In this document: positions 9,728-17,959 of the stretch, in pieces
How positions within the stretch are numbered: the first letter of the stretch is position 1
Layout of the letters: every line of letters begins with the position of its first letter
Source: an uncultured Bacteroides sp.
GTDB lineage: Bacteria > Bacteroidota > Bacteroidia > Bacteroidales > Bacteroidaceae
Reading direction: 5' to 3'
Assembly (NCBI GenBank): GCA_947173895.1
Contig: CAMWGU010000004.1
Location: 1 to 64,000, forward strand
DNA length: 64,000 bases
Program-made: the position numbers and the translations under genes
Notes under the pieces: model-generated
The model's input: the letters and a program-made list of their open reading frames with translations, nothing else
The model's database searches: none
Told to the model about the DNA's origin: nothing

Positions 9728-10477
9728 TTAATCCTTATTATGTTCACGGATAAACAAATCCAATGCAGCCGTCATAGACGGAGCCTCTGCCGAGGGAGCT
9801 TCCAAATCCAGGCGCAACCCGGCATCTTTCACCGCCTTGGCAGTAGCAGGACCGAAACATCCTATTGCAATGTTTTTCTGATCGAACTCCGGGAAATTCT
9901 TCATCAGCGAATTGATTCCGGCAGGACTGAAAAACAAAAGCATGTCATAATCAAACTCTTCTTCAGGAGTGAAATCATTGCTTACCGTACGATACATCAC
10001 CACCTCGGTATGCTTGATCTTATTCTTATCAAGCAGCGTCTTGATTTCATCATTGTGCACATCCGACATCGGCACCAGGTATTTTTCCGAATTATGCTTT
10101 ACCACAGAAGGCACCAGATCGGCAAATTTGCCGGTCGCCCCGAAAAACACCTTACGCTTACGATACTGTACATACTTCTGAATGTACAAAGCTATAGTCT
10201 CGGATGTACAGAAGTATTTCATTGTTTCGGGTACAGTTACACGCAACTCTGTACACAAATTAAAAAAATGGTCAATAGCATGCCGCGACGTAAAAATCAC
10301 AGCTGTATGATCAAGTATAGAAACTTTTTGCTGTCTGAACTCTTTAGCCGACAAGCTCTCAACTTTGATGAACGGGCGAAAATCAATTTTCACACCGTAC
10401 TTCTCAGCAATATCATAATATGGCGACTTTTCTGAAGTCGGCTTTGGCTGAGACACAAGGACTTTTTTTATATTCAA
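9728..10477 (-). CDS. hemD: Uroporphyrinogen-III synthase
   Basis: Closes and inverts hydroxymethylbilane to uroporphyrinogen III in tetrapyrrole synthesis. The 249 residues match the HemD fold of this phylum: LVSQPKP at the start, VIFTSRHAIDHFF around residue 60, and LLFFSPAGINSL then IGCFGPATAKA in the second half. The start is a TTG (10477-10475); no ATG lies before residue 86, and the LVSQPKP block directly follows. It begins 4 bases after the DUF4271 stop, so translation is coupled. No other heme genes lie in the window. Confidence 0.88.
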   Translation of the reverse strand: MNIKKVLVSQPKPTSEKSPYYDIAEKYGVKIDFRPFIKVESLSAKEFRQQKVSILDHTAVIFTSRHAIDHFFNLCTELRVTVPETMKYFCTSETIALYIQKYVQYRKRKVFFGATGKFADLVPSVVKHNSEKYLVPMSDVHNDEIKTLLDKNKIKHTEVVMYRTVSNDFTPEEEFDYDMLLFFSPAGINSLMKNFPEFDQKNIAIGCFGPATAKAVKDAGLRLDLEAPSAEAPSMTAALDLFIREHNKD

Positions 10478-10481
10478 TGTA

Positions 10482-11294
10482 CTAAAAATTTAAAACCAGA
10501 ATGTTATTCGCTAAGATAATCCCTTTCCACAGAACAAAATCAGGGAGTATTTCAAGGGCGCAAAAGTACAGAATTAAATGGAAAGCACCATACATTTTGT
10601 TGAAAAAATTGCTAATGCACTTATAAAACAATAGAATTTTAGCAATTATTACCACAAAAACCGTAAAATAAGGAGCAATCTGTGGTGACAAATCAAAATA
10701 TACAATCAAAAGCACTATCGGAAAATACAAAAAGCCAGAACCTATAACTACGTTAAAATAAGAGTCCACCCAAATGGCATTACGTATTTTACTAAAGAAT
10801 ATCCAATTCACAAAACTATAAAAAAACCATTTGCCTATAAAGAAAAGAATCACATAGCCTATATAGATACTGAGCAGTAAATAATGAGGAACCGTACGAA
10901 AAAGAATCAAATCATGATCCGAAAAATAATCGTATACACAGAAACCCGACAAGATGCAGGTCTGTAAAATCAATACCAGTGTATAGCGCACATCAGATGC
11001 CGTAGTATCATCAAACAAGCTGGCACGTTCCTTGGACAAAACAAAATTCTTAAACTGCTGTTTAAGATGTTTTTTCCCATGTGCCAACACATAGGATACT
11101 AAAATAAAACAAAGAAACAACACACTGGTCACCATCCAATCCGAACGCAACTGATAAGGCAAGCGAATGCCACGCATGCCATCTTCTTTGGCCACATGCC
11201 ACGTGCTTTGGGTCAAGGCCGTATCCAGACGGCTTTGCTCCTCTACATGCAACTGGAGGATATAGGTTACTCCGGGATGACAGGTTTCATTCAT
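10482..11294 (-). CDS. DUF4271 integral membrane protein
   Basis: A 270-residue inner-membrane protein of unknown function (DUF4271 type), regularly found beside hemD in Bacteroidales. A soluble N-terminal part of about 50 residues is followed by several hydrophobic segments (roughly residues 53-72, 105-122, 135-157, 180-200, 205-225, 235-265) separated by short basic loops. Its ATG overlaps the upstream LOG-family stop (ATGA). No catalytic motif is visible; I infer only a membrane role. Confidence 0.8.
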   Translation of the reverse strand: MNETCHPGVTYILQLHVEEQSRLDTALTQSTWHVAKEDGMRGIRLPYQLRSDWMVTSVLFLCFILVSYVLAHGKKHLKQQFKNFVLSKERASLFDDTTASDVRYTLVLILQTCILSGFCVYDYFSDHDLILFRTVPHYLLLSIYIGYVILFFIGKWFFYSFVNWIFFSKIRNAIWVDSYFNVVIGSGFLYFPIVLLIVYFDLSPQIAPYFTVFVVIIAKILLFYKCISNFFNKMYGAFHLILYFCALEILPDFVLWKGIILANNILVLNF

Positions 11295-11881
11295 ATCGCT
11301 GCAAGTTTACGCATTTCCTTATTCCACACCGGCACTGCATAGAGCAAACCTACAGCCTCTTCGGGCGTAGAAGCCACTTTCCAGATAGCACCATGCTCCT
11401 TACGCATAAAGTTCTCCTCCATCGCCTTTTGCAACATTTCCAGCAAAGGATCGAAGAATCCATTGATATTTAAGATGATAACCGGATGAAGATAAAGTCC
11501 CAACTGTTTCCAAGTTATTATTTCGAGCAACTCCTCCAGTGTGCCACACCCTCCGGGCAACGCAATGATGCCATCCGACAGGTCGGCCATCAGCCGTTTA
11601 CGTTCGTGCATGGTTTCCGTCTCGATCAGACGAGTCAGTCCCGTATGATGCCACCCCTGCTCTACCATGAAACGAGGAATTACACCTGTCACCGTACCGC
11701 CGGCAACCAATACCGCATCGGAAACGGCTGCCATCAGACCAATGCAACCTGCTCCGTTGATCAGATTGATTTTTCTGGCAGCCAAACAACGCCCCAGTTC
11801 TTCTGCCGCCTCAACATATACATTGGCAAGTTTGGTGCTGGAAGCACTATACACACATACATTCTTTATGTCATTTTCCAT
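11291..11881 (-). CDS. LOG-family Rossmann protein (TIGR00730 type)
   Basis: Member of the Lonely-Guy/TIGR00730 family, many of which act as nucleoside 5'-monophosphate phosphoribohydrolases. The hallmark PGGCGTLEELLE is present near residue 105, with an upstream Arg-containing block (MHERKRLMADLSDG) as expected for the active site. The ATG at 11881 yields MENDIKNVCVYSASS; the open frame to 11911 is less likely. The length of 196 residues is typical. It is the first gene of the operon leading to tyrS. The substrate in this organism is unknown. Confidence 0.88.
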   Translation of the reverse strand: MENDIKNVCVYSASSTKLANVYVEAAEELGRCLAARKINLINGAGCIGLMAAVSDAVLVAGGTVTGVIPRFMVEQGWHHTGLTRLIETETMHERKRLMADLSDGIIALPGGCGTLEELLEIITWKQLGLYLHPVIILNINGFFDPLLEMLQKAMEENFMRKEHGAIWKVASTPEEAVGLLYAVPVWNKEMRKLAAI

Positions 11882-11991
11882 ATTACCCCTAATACTTGCG
11901 GGCGGATCCACCCTGTCATCCGTTCAGCGGAAAAACGCCGTACGTACAGATTGAATTCGCCCGTATGATTCCTGTATCCGGACCGGTTCGT

Positions 11992-13284
11992 TTACAAGCC
12001 GAATACTTCCTTTATCCGATCCACATAATCCAGTTTCTCCCAGGTGAACAGCTCCACCTCCAGCGTCTTTGCCTCGCGATACATGGATTCGTATGTCTTG
12101 GTCACTACTTTCGGTTCACGTCCCATGTGGCCATAAGAGGCTGTTTCTTCGTAAATAGGATTGCGCAGTTTCAGACGCTCTTCGATGGCTTTCGGACGAA
12201 GATCGAACAGTTCGTCTATCTTCTTGGCTATCTCGCCGTCGGTCATCTTCACGTTGCTGCGACCGTATGTGTTGACATAGATATTGATGGGCCGAGCCAC
12301 GCCGATGGCATAGGACACCTGCACCAACATTTCATCGGCCACACCGGCGGCCACCATGTTTTTGGCTATATGGCGAGCGGCATAGGCAGCACTGCGGTCC
12401 ACTTTGCTGGGATCTTTTCCTGAGAAGGCACCTCCACCATGAGCACCTTTTCCGCCGTAAGTATCGACGATAATCTTACGTCCGGTCAATCCGGTATCGC
12501 CGTGCGGGCCACCAATCACAAACTTGCCCGTAGGATTTACGTGATACTTGATTCGGTCATTGAACAGGGCCAGTACTTCTTCATTATGAATGCCTGCAAT
12601 GACACGCGGCATCAGAATTTCAATCACGTCCTGACGGATCTGTGCCAGCATTTCCTCGTCGGCCTTCAGCTGGGCTTCTTTGGAATCGTCGGCCGGAGCG
12701 ATAAATTCGTCGTGCTGGGTAGAAACCACAATGGTGTCGATACGCACCGGCTTTCCGTTATCATCATATTCTATGGTTACCTGGCTTTTGGCATCGGGAC
12801 GGAGGTATGTCATCACCTTCCCCTCGCGACGTATTTCGGCCAGCACCATCAGCAGTTTGTGTGCCAAGTCCAGCGATAGCGGCATATAGTTTTCGGTCTC
12901 GTTCGTAGCATAACCGAACATCATTCCTTGGTCGCCCGCTCCCTGGTTCATCGGGTCCTCGCGTTCCACGCCTCGGTTGATGTCCGCACTCTGCTCATGA
13001 ATGGCAGAGAACACACCGCATGAGTTCCCCTCGAACATGTATTCGCTTTTGGTGTAACCGATACGGTTGATCACTTCGCGCGCAATGCGCTGCAAATCTA
13101 CATACGCTTTGGTTTTCACTTCTCCGGCCAGCACCACCTGTCCGGTAGTCACCAGGGTTTCGCAAGCTACTTTCGAACTGGGATCGAATGCCAACAGTTT
13201 GTCAAGCACAGCGTCCGATATCTGATCGGCCACTTTGTCGGGGTGTCCTTCCGACACCGATTCGGATGTGAATAAATATCCCAT
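11992..13284 (-). CDS. metK: S-adenosylmethionine synthetase
   Basis: Makes S-adenosylmethionine from methionine and ATP. The N-terminal block [19 protein letters not shown] and the hexapeptide loop GGGAFSGKD (substrate and phosphate binding) are intact. The length of 430 residues is that of the longer Bacteroidetes form. The leader from the -7 box (13447-13454) is about 160 bases and AT-rich near the ATG. I looked for a SAM riboswitch there and could not support one. Confidence 0.97.
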   Translation of the reverse strand: MGYLFTSESVSEGHPDKVADQISDAVLDKLLAFDPSSKVACETLVTTGQVVLAGEVKTKAYVDLQRIAREVINRIGYTKSEYMFEGNSCGVFSAIHEQSADINRGVEREDPMNQGAGDQGMMFGYATNETENYMPLSLDLAHKLLMVLAEIRREGKVMTYLRPDAKSQVTIEYDDNGKPVRIDTIVVSTQHDEFIAPADDSKEAQLKADEEMLAQIRQDVIEILMPRVIAGIHNEEVLALFNDRIKYHVNPTGKFVIGGPHGDTGLTGRKIIVDTYGGKGAHGGGAFSGKDPSKVDRSAAYAARHIAKNMVAAGVADEMLVQVSYAIGVARPINIYVNTYGRSNVKMTDGEIAKKIDELFDLRPKAIEERLKLRNPIYEETASYGHMGREPKVVTKTYESMYREAKTLEVELFTWEKLDYVDRIKEVFGL

Positions 13285-13446
13285 TTTAAATGAAAAATTA
13301 AGAATTAAAAATTAAAAGTTAATTCGTTAATCAGTTTGGGAAATTATCAGAGTAGATATACGCATCAAGGAAGAAAGTCAATGTGTTTTAGCATTTTTTT
13401 CTGTGGTTGCAAGCTACTCAAATCTCTCCACTGTTTTTAACGGTCG

Positions 13447-13454
13447 CAAAGATA
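13447..13454 (-). promoter_or_regulatory. metK -7 promoter box
   Basis: TATCTTTG on the minus strand with CTTTCGG about 19-20 bases upstream as a weak -33 element. It lies 163 bases before the metK ATG, which predicts a long AT-rich leader. Confidence 0.65.
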
Positions 13455-13565
13455 CACATTATTCCCGAACCGAAAGGCAGATTCCGTGTTCTTTAACACT
13501 GGAACTGCCATTATTTAACACCTATTTTTGATGCCGTCACGCCCCGCTCTTTCGTTTTTTATGCG

Positions 13566-13573
13566 TATCTTTG
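13566..13573 (+). promoter_or_regulatory. -7 box of the nuclease-phosphatase gene
   Basis: TATCTTTG lies 38 bases before the ATG at 13612. Together with the metK box it explains the 327-base divergent gap 13285-13611; nothing else is recognised there. Confidence 0.65.
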
Positions 13574-13611
13574 GGCATTTATTCACTTTAAACAAACATT
13601 TCAAATAGCTC

Positions 13612-15438
13612 ATGAAAAAGATACTTTTATCCTTATTTACAGTTCTGCTGGCACTTTCCGTGCAGTCACAAAACAACCTGCGCCTGATGACATACAACAT
13701 CAGGAATGCAAATGGGATGGACAACGTATGCGATATACAGCGCATAGCCAATGTCATCAACAAAGCCTGTCCGGACGTAGTAGCCATACAAGAAGTGGAC
13801 AGTATCACCCACCGCAGCCAACGGAAATACATCCTGGGCGAAATAGCCGAATGCACACAGATGCATGCCTTCTTTGCTCCCGCCATCAATTACGACGGAG
13901 GAAAATACGGCATCGGGCTTCTGTCCAAACAAGCACCCATCCGTGTGCAGTCCATTCCCCTGCCCGGACGCGAAGAAGCACGGGCCTTGCTCATGGCGGA
14001 GTTTGACAACTATATCTATTGCTGCACCCACCTGTCGCTCACCGAGGAAGACCGCATGAAGTCGCTCGAACTGATAAAGACATTCGCCGCCCAAAGCCGG
14101 AAACCTTTCTTCTTGGCCGGAGACATGAACGCCCAGCCCGAATCGGACTTCATCAAAGGTTTGCAGAAAGACTTCAGAATCCTCTCAAACCCCAAACAGC
14201 ACACGTTCCCTGCTCCCGCCCCCACAGAGACCATTGACTACATCACTGCACTCAAACAAGACACGGAATCGTTTGCCCTCCTTTCGTCCCGCGTGCTGAA
14301 CGAACCTGTGGCATCGGACCACCGTCCCTTGATTGCAGACCTTCGCTTACCCGAAAAGACAGAACAGATATTCCGCACCAAACCTTATTTGCAGAATCCT
14401 GTGGATAATGGCATCACGGTGATGTGGGAAACCAATGTGCCAGCCTATTGCTGGGTGGAATACGGAACAGACACTACCCAACTGAAACGGGCACGCACCC
14501 TGATGGACGGACAAGTGGTCTGCAACAATACGCTCCACAAGATACGCATCGACAACCTGCAACCCGGACAGACGTATTACTATCGTATATGCTCGCAAGA
14601 GATACTGCTCTACCAAGCCTATTACAAGATATTCGGCAACACCGCCCGCTCTTCTTTCAGCTCATTCACCCTGCCTGCCACCCATGCGGATTCGTTCACG
14701 GCCGTTGTTTTCAACGACCTGCACCAACACACCCAAACGTTCCGCGCCTTGTGCAAGCAGATTGAAAACATTGATTATGACTTCGTGATGTTCAACGGCG
14801 ACTGTGTGGATGACCCCGCCAGCCACGACCAGGCAACCGCCTTCATCAGAGAACTGACCGAAGGAGTGCACGGCGACCGCATCCCTACCTTCTTCATGCG
14901 GGGAAACCACGAAATACGCAACGCCTACTCCATCGGGCTGCGCGACCATTATGACTACGTGGGCGACAAAACATACGGCGCGTTCAACTGGGGCGACACC
15001 CGCATCGTGATGCTGGACTGCGGCGAGGACAAAGTAGATGAACATCCGGTGTATTACGATCTGAACGACTTCACCCAGCTGCGCAACGATCAAGTGGACT
15101 TCCTAAAACAGGAGCTGGCATCCAAAGCCTTCAAAAAAGCCAACAAACGCATCTTGCTGCACCACATCCCGCTGTATGGCAACTACGAAAAGAACCTGTG
15201 CGAAGACCTGTGGAAAGAAATCCTGTCGAAAGCACCTTTCGATGTCAGCCTGAACGCACATACCCACAAATATGCTTTCCACCCGAAGAAAGAACTGGGC
15301 AACAACTACCCCGTCATCATCGGCGGAGGCTATAAAATGGACGGAGCCACAGTCATCATTGTCGAGAAAAAGAAAAACGAACTGAACATCACGGTGCTGA
15401 ACGCGAAAGGCGAAACCTTGTTGCACCTCACCCTATAA
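13612..15438 (+). CDS. Exported fusion: EEP-type phosphohydrolase plus purple-acid-phosphatase-like metallophosphoesterase
   Basis: A 608-residue exported protein (signal peptide about residues 1-20, ending SVQSQ) with two unrelated hydrolase domains. Residues about 22-247 are an endonuclease/exonuclease/phosphatase domain: MTYNIRNANG, the metal Glu in IQEVD, GDMNAQPES and the terminal SDHRPL. Residues about 258-350 resemble the fibronectin-like N-domain of purple acid phosphatases (GITVMWETN, LQPGQTYYYRI). Residues about 360-600 are a calcineurin-like phosphoesterase with FNDLH, NGDCVDD, RGNHE, LLHHIPLYG and NAHTHKY, so all metal ligands appear present. It probably cleaves phosphoesters in the periplasm; the substrate is unknown. 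The acyltransferase follows after 13 bases. Confidence 0.85.
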   Translation: MKKILLSLFTVLLALSVQSQNNLRLMTYNIRNANGMDNVCDIQRIANVINKACPDVVAIQEVDSITHRSQRKYILGEIAECTQMHAFFAPAINYDGGKYGIGLLSKQAPIRVQSIPLPGREEARALLMAEFDNYIYCCTHLSLTEEDRMKSLELIKTFAAQSRKPFFLAGDMNAQPESDFIKGLQKDFRILSNPKQHTFPAPAPTETIDYITALKQDTESFALLSSRVLNEPVASDHRPLIADLRLPEKTEQIFRTKPYLQNPVDNGITVMWETNVPAYCWVEYGTDTTQLKRARTLMDGQVVCNNTLHKIRIDNLQPGQTYYYRICSQEILLYQAYYKIFGNTARSSFSSFTLPATHADSFTAVVFNDLHQHTQTFRALCKQIENIDYDFVMFNGDCVDDPASHDQATAFIRELTEGVHGDRIPTFFMRGNHEIRNAYSIGLRDHYDYVGDKTYGAFNWGDTRIVMLDCGEDKVDEHPVYYDLNDFTQLRNDQVDFLKQELASKAFKKANKRILLHHIPLYGNYEKNLCEDLWKEILSKAPFDVSLNAHTHKYAFHPKKELGNNYPVIIGGGYKMDGATVIIVEKKKNELNITVLNAKGETLLHLTL

Positions 15439-15451
15439 AGAAGCCAAGCCC

Positions 15452-16594
15452 ATGGAAAGCCAAACAAGAAAAAATATTGGATGGATAGACATGCTGCGCA
15501 TAGCGGCCTGTTTCCTGGTTGTGTTCGCACATTGCTGCGACCCCTTCGTGGCGTCTTTCGACACCAATCGTTCCAACTTCCTGCAAGGATGCGCGCTGGG
15601 CAGTGCCGTGCGCTGCTGCGTTCCCCTGTTTGTGATGATGACCGGAGTGTTGCTGTTCCCCATACGGGGCGGCATGCACGAGTTTTACCGGAAACGTCTC
15701 GGGCGTATCGCGGTGCCGCTCGTCTTTTGGTCGCTCATGTTGCCCGTGCTCTATTTCATCTACCTGAACTACATAGGCGCGACAGACAATCCCTGTCTGG
15801 ACATGTCCACCTTCAGCGGACGAATGACACTGGTGAAGATGGGGACATTCATCTTCAATTTCAACTATGACACCACTCCCCTTTGGTATCTGTACATGCT
15901 GGTGGGGCTGTATCTCGTCATGCCCATCTTTGGTACGTGGCTGGAACGCGCTTCGCGCAAAGAAGTGCGGCTGTTTCTCTACGTATGGGGCATTTCGCTG
16001 TTCCTGCCTTACGTGAAGATGGCCGCTCCCGCCCTGGGCTACATCGGCAACTGGGGAAACATGGACATTCTGGGCGTGTGCGACTGGAATGCGTTCGGCT
16101 CCTTCTATTATGTATCCGGATTCATCGGCTACCTGATACTGGCGCACTACTTGGTGAAATATCCGTTGCAATGGAGCTGGAAGAAACTGGGTGCCATCGG
16201 CATCCCCATGTTCGTGGTAGGCTATGCCATCACGTTCGGCGGATACCAGATCATGCAAGAACATTTCCCGGGAAACTACGCCTATCTGGAAATTGTATGG
16301 CTTTTCAGCGGCATCAATGTGTTTATGATGACCTTCCCCGTCTTTGTCTGCTTGCAGAAATCCGGTGTGCCTTCCTCGGCCGGACTGTCGCGGGTGGCTT
16401 CCACCACCTTCGGCATCTACCTGTGCCATTTCGTCTTTGTGCAAGTAGCCTACGACGTATTCGCCCGGCTGCTGCCCGAAGAAACTCCCGCCGCCATTCA
16501 TATCCTCTGCATGGCAGTGGCGACTTTCCTTGTTTGCCATTTGCTGGTGCGGGGCATGTATGCCTGCAAATGGACTAAGAGACTGGTGGCATAA
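15452..16594 (+). CDS. Acyltransferase-3 family membrane protein
   Basis: A 380-residue integral membrane protein of the acyltransferase 3 (OafA/WecH-like) family, which transfers acetyl or other acyl groups to sugars of surface polysaccharides. The N-terminal hallmark WIDMLRIAACFLVVFAHCCD holds the conserved RxxA and the catalytic-type His. About ten hydrophobic segments follow, with PLWYLYMLVGLYLVMP in the middle and a C-terminal GIYLCHFVF helix. It is 13 bases downstream of the nuclease-phosphatase gene and probably cotranscribed. The acceptor cannot be inferred. Confidence 0.85.
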   Translation: MESQTRKNIGWIDMLRIAACFLVVFAHCCDPFVASFDTNRSNFLQGCALGSAVRCCVPLFVMMTGVLLFPIRGGMHEFYRKRLGRIAVPLVFWSLMLPVLYFIYLNYIGATDNPCLDMSTFSGRMTLVKMGTFIFNFNYDTTPLWYLYMLVGLYLVMPIFGTWLERASRKEVRLFLYVWGISLFLPYVKMAAPALGYIGNWGNMDILGVCDWNAFGSFYYVSGFIGYLILAHYLVKYPLQWSWKKLGAIGIPMFVVGYAITFGGYQIMQEHFPGNYAYLEIVWLFSGINVFMMTFPVFVCLQKSGVPSSAGLSRVASTTFGIYLCHFVFVQVAYDVFARLLPEETPAAIHILCMAVATFLVCHLLVRGMYACKWTKRLVA

Positions 16595-16605
16595 GAACGC
16601 AACAA

Positions 16606-16693
16606 TGTTGCAGCCTTCTTGCGAAACGCCATATCCCCATCCCTATTGCCTGCTTTCTCCGTCAATAGGGATGGAGGTGGCATGGCTGCGACA
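16606..16693. terminator. Large bidirectional hairpin
   Basis: A 12-bp perfect inner stem (16637-16648 with 16663-16674) lies inside an outer, nearly perfect 10-bp stem (16606-16615 with 16684-16693). It lies between the convergent acyltransferase and lipoprotein genes. There is no long T-run, so it may be a processing or blocking structure as much as a terminator. Confidence 0.6.
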
Positions 16694-16725
16694 CGGCAAT
16701 GACTCACCTCTGATGAAAACAAGCT

Positions 16726-17718
16726 TTACAACAGGCCGCTATCAATATACCCGAACTGGATTTCATCGTCCAGACTCAGAATAAGCCGCCCGTTCTCCTC
16801 GTCATAACAGAAGTGATTGATTTTCCTGCCCACGTCCAGCGTCTTCAAGTACTCTCCTTGGATATTGAACACATGAAGCACACGTGCCCCGTCATGATGC
16901 GCATAGTCACCTCCCACATATGCTGCAACAATCTTATCGCCGCAAATGGCAACATCGCTGAAATGCTTCTTCCGATCGCCACTTGCATCCCAGTTAGGGC
17001 CATATACGTTGCATTGCAGCTCTCCCTCCAGATTATACAAGCTGATTAAATCAAATCGCTGATTGCATTCCACCAACGTGTTGTGTGCCAAAGAGACAGC
17101 CAACACAATCCGCTTCTTGTCGTCTGCCGGATGCACATAGTCTATCGTCTTGAACTCCCCCGTCATCATATTCCATTTCCCGCTGGTCTGGTCGAAGGTG
17201 GAAACAGAGGTAGGTTTGATAACCACGCCATACGACAAGGTATCATTCACATAATAATAGTTACTGGGGAATGCCGTTTCGCCCAATTTGACTTTGGTTG
17301 TCGGCTCGTGTAGAGGATTGGCCAACAGGCTGTCCAAGTTGTAGCGGAAGATTTCAAGCTTCCCATGGTCCGTTACATAAAGGTCGTGTTCCTCTTCATT
17401 CCACGCCACCGTCCCAAGTATGGTTATCTCTTTCGGCCCTTGCCCTTTGTCGCCAAAGCTCACCACAGGCTCGAATGTCTGCTTGTCGAACACATGCACC
17501 TGCTTGTCAAACGATCTAAAATCGGCAATCACCAAATACCTGCCACAGACATACAGGTGCGCAAAATTCCCTATCAGGATATCCCCCGTGCTAATTTCTG
17601 TTACCTTGTCCCGCACGTCCACCCTGTTTGCCCGTTGCTTCTGCCATTTCCCGCCTTTCTGCTCCGAAGCACACGCACTGCAAAACAATACCACTAAAAA
17701 ATAGAATACAACCTTCAT
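16726..17718 (-). CDS. BF3164-like 6-bladed beta-propeller lipoprotein
   Basis: A 330-residue predicted lipoprotein: a signal segment with lipobox SAC and the acceptor Cys at residue 16. The rest consists of repeated strands of the 6-bladed propeller kind, with FAHLYVCGRYLVIADF, SFGDKGQGPKEI, and the C-terminal FNIQGEYLKTLDVG. These are the blocks of the BF3164/TolB-like family common in Bacteroides. Function unknown; likely in the outer or inner membrane leaflet. It is divergent from the broken TPR/HTH regulator gene and shares a compact palindromic promoter region with it, so the two may form a regulatory pair. Confidence 0.75.
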   Translation of the reverse strand: MKVVFYFLVVLFCSACASEQKGGKWQKQRANRVDVRDKVTEISTGDILIGNFAHLYVCGRYLVIADFRSFDKQVHVFDKQTFEPVVSFGDKGQGPKEITILGTVAWNEEEHDLYVTDHGKLEIFRYNLDSLLANPLHEPTTKVKLGETAFPSNYYYVNDTLSYGVVIKPTSVSTFDQTSGKWNMMTGEFKTIDYVHPADDKKRIVLAVSLAHNTLVECNQRFDLISLYNLEGELQCNVYGPNWDASGDRKKHFSDVAICGDKIVAAYVGGDYAHHDGARVLHVFNIQGEYLKTLDVGRKINHFCYDEENGRLILSLDDEIQFGYIDSGLL

Positions 17719-17851
17719 AACTGCTATTATTGATTTGATGACAAATATACTCTTTTTCTATTCCACAAGCAACTTCCTCTACGCTTTCTTCACTGTTTTC
17801 CTATTTTCATCTGCCTAAGCAAGAAATATTTAAGAAAAAAAGACAGCGTTA

Positions 17852-17924
17852 TATGATTGTATCATAATTGTATTTACTTTTGTTTGCAAAAGTAAAAATT
17901 GTCTTCACTTTTTTACTAATTTTG
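17852..17924. promoter_or_regulatory. Divergent promoter region with palindromes
   Basis: TATGAT-TGT-ATCATA (17852-17866) is a perfect dyad. A second perfect dyad, TTTACTTTTG/CAAAAGTAAA around TTTG (17873-17896), contains TACTTTTG on both strands (17875-17882 plus, 17887-17894 minus), so divergent -7 boxes overlap head to head. A further plus-strand TAATTTTG (17917-17924) lies 35 bases before the regulator ATG. Confidence 0.6.
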
Positions 17925-17959
17925 CATGCACAATAAACGCAACTATTTATAACAGCTGA

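Noticed and set aside
13285-13446. SAM riboswitch in the metK leader
   Set aside because: The leader is AT-rich, and I could not find the conserved core of a known SAM riboswitch; a covariance-model search would settle it.
15428-16540. 370-codon minus-strand ORF rich in His, Gln and Glu
   Set aside because: Antisense shadow of the acyltransferase gene.
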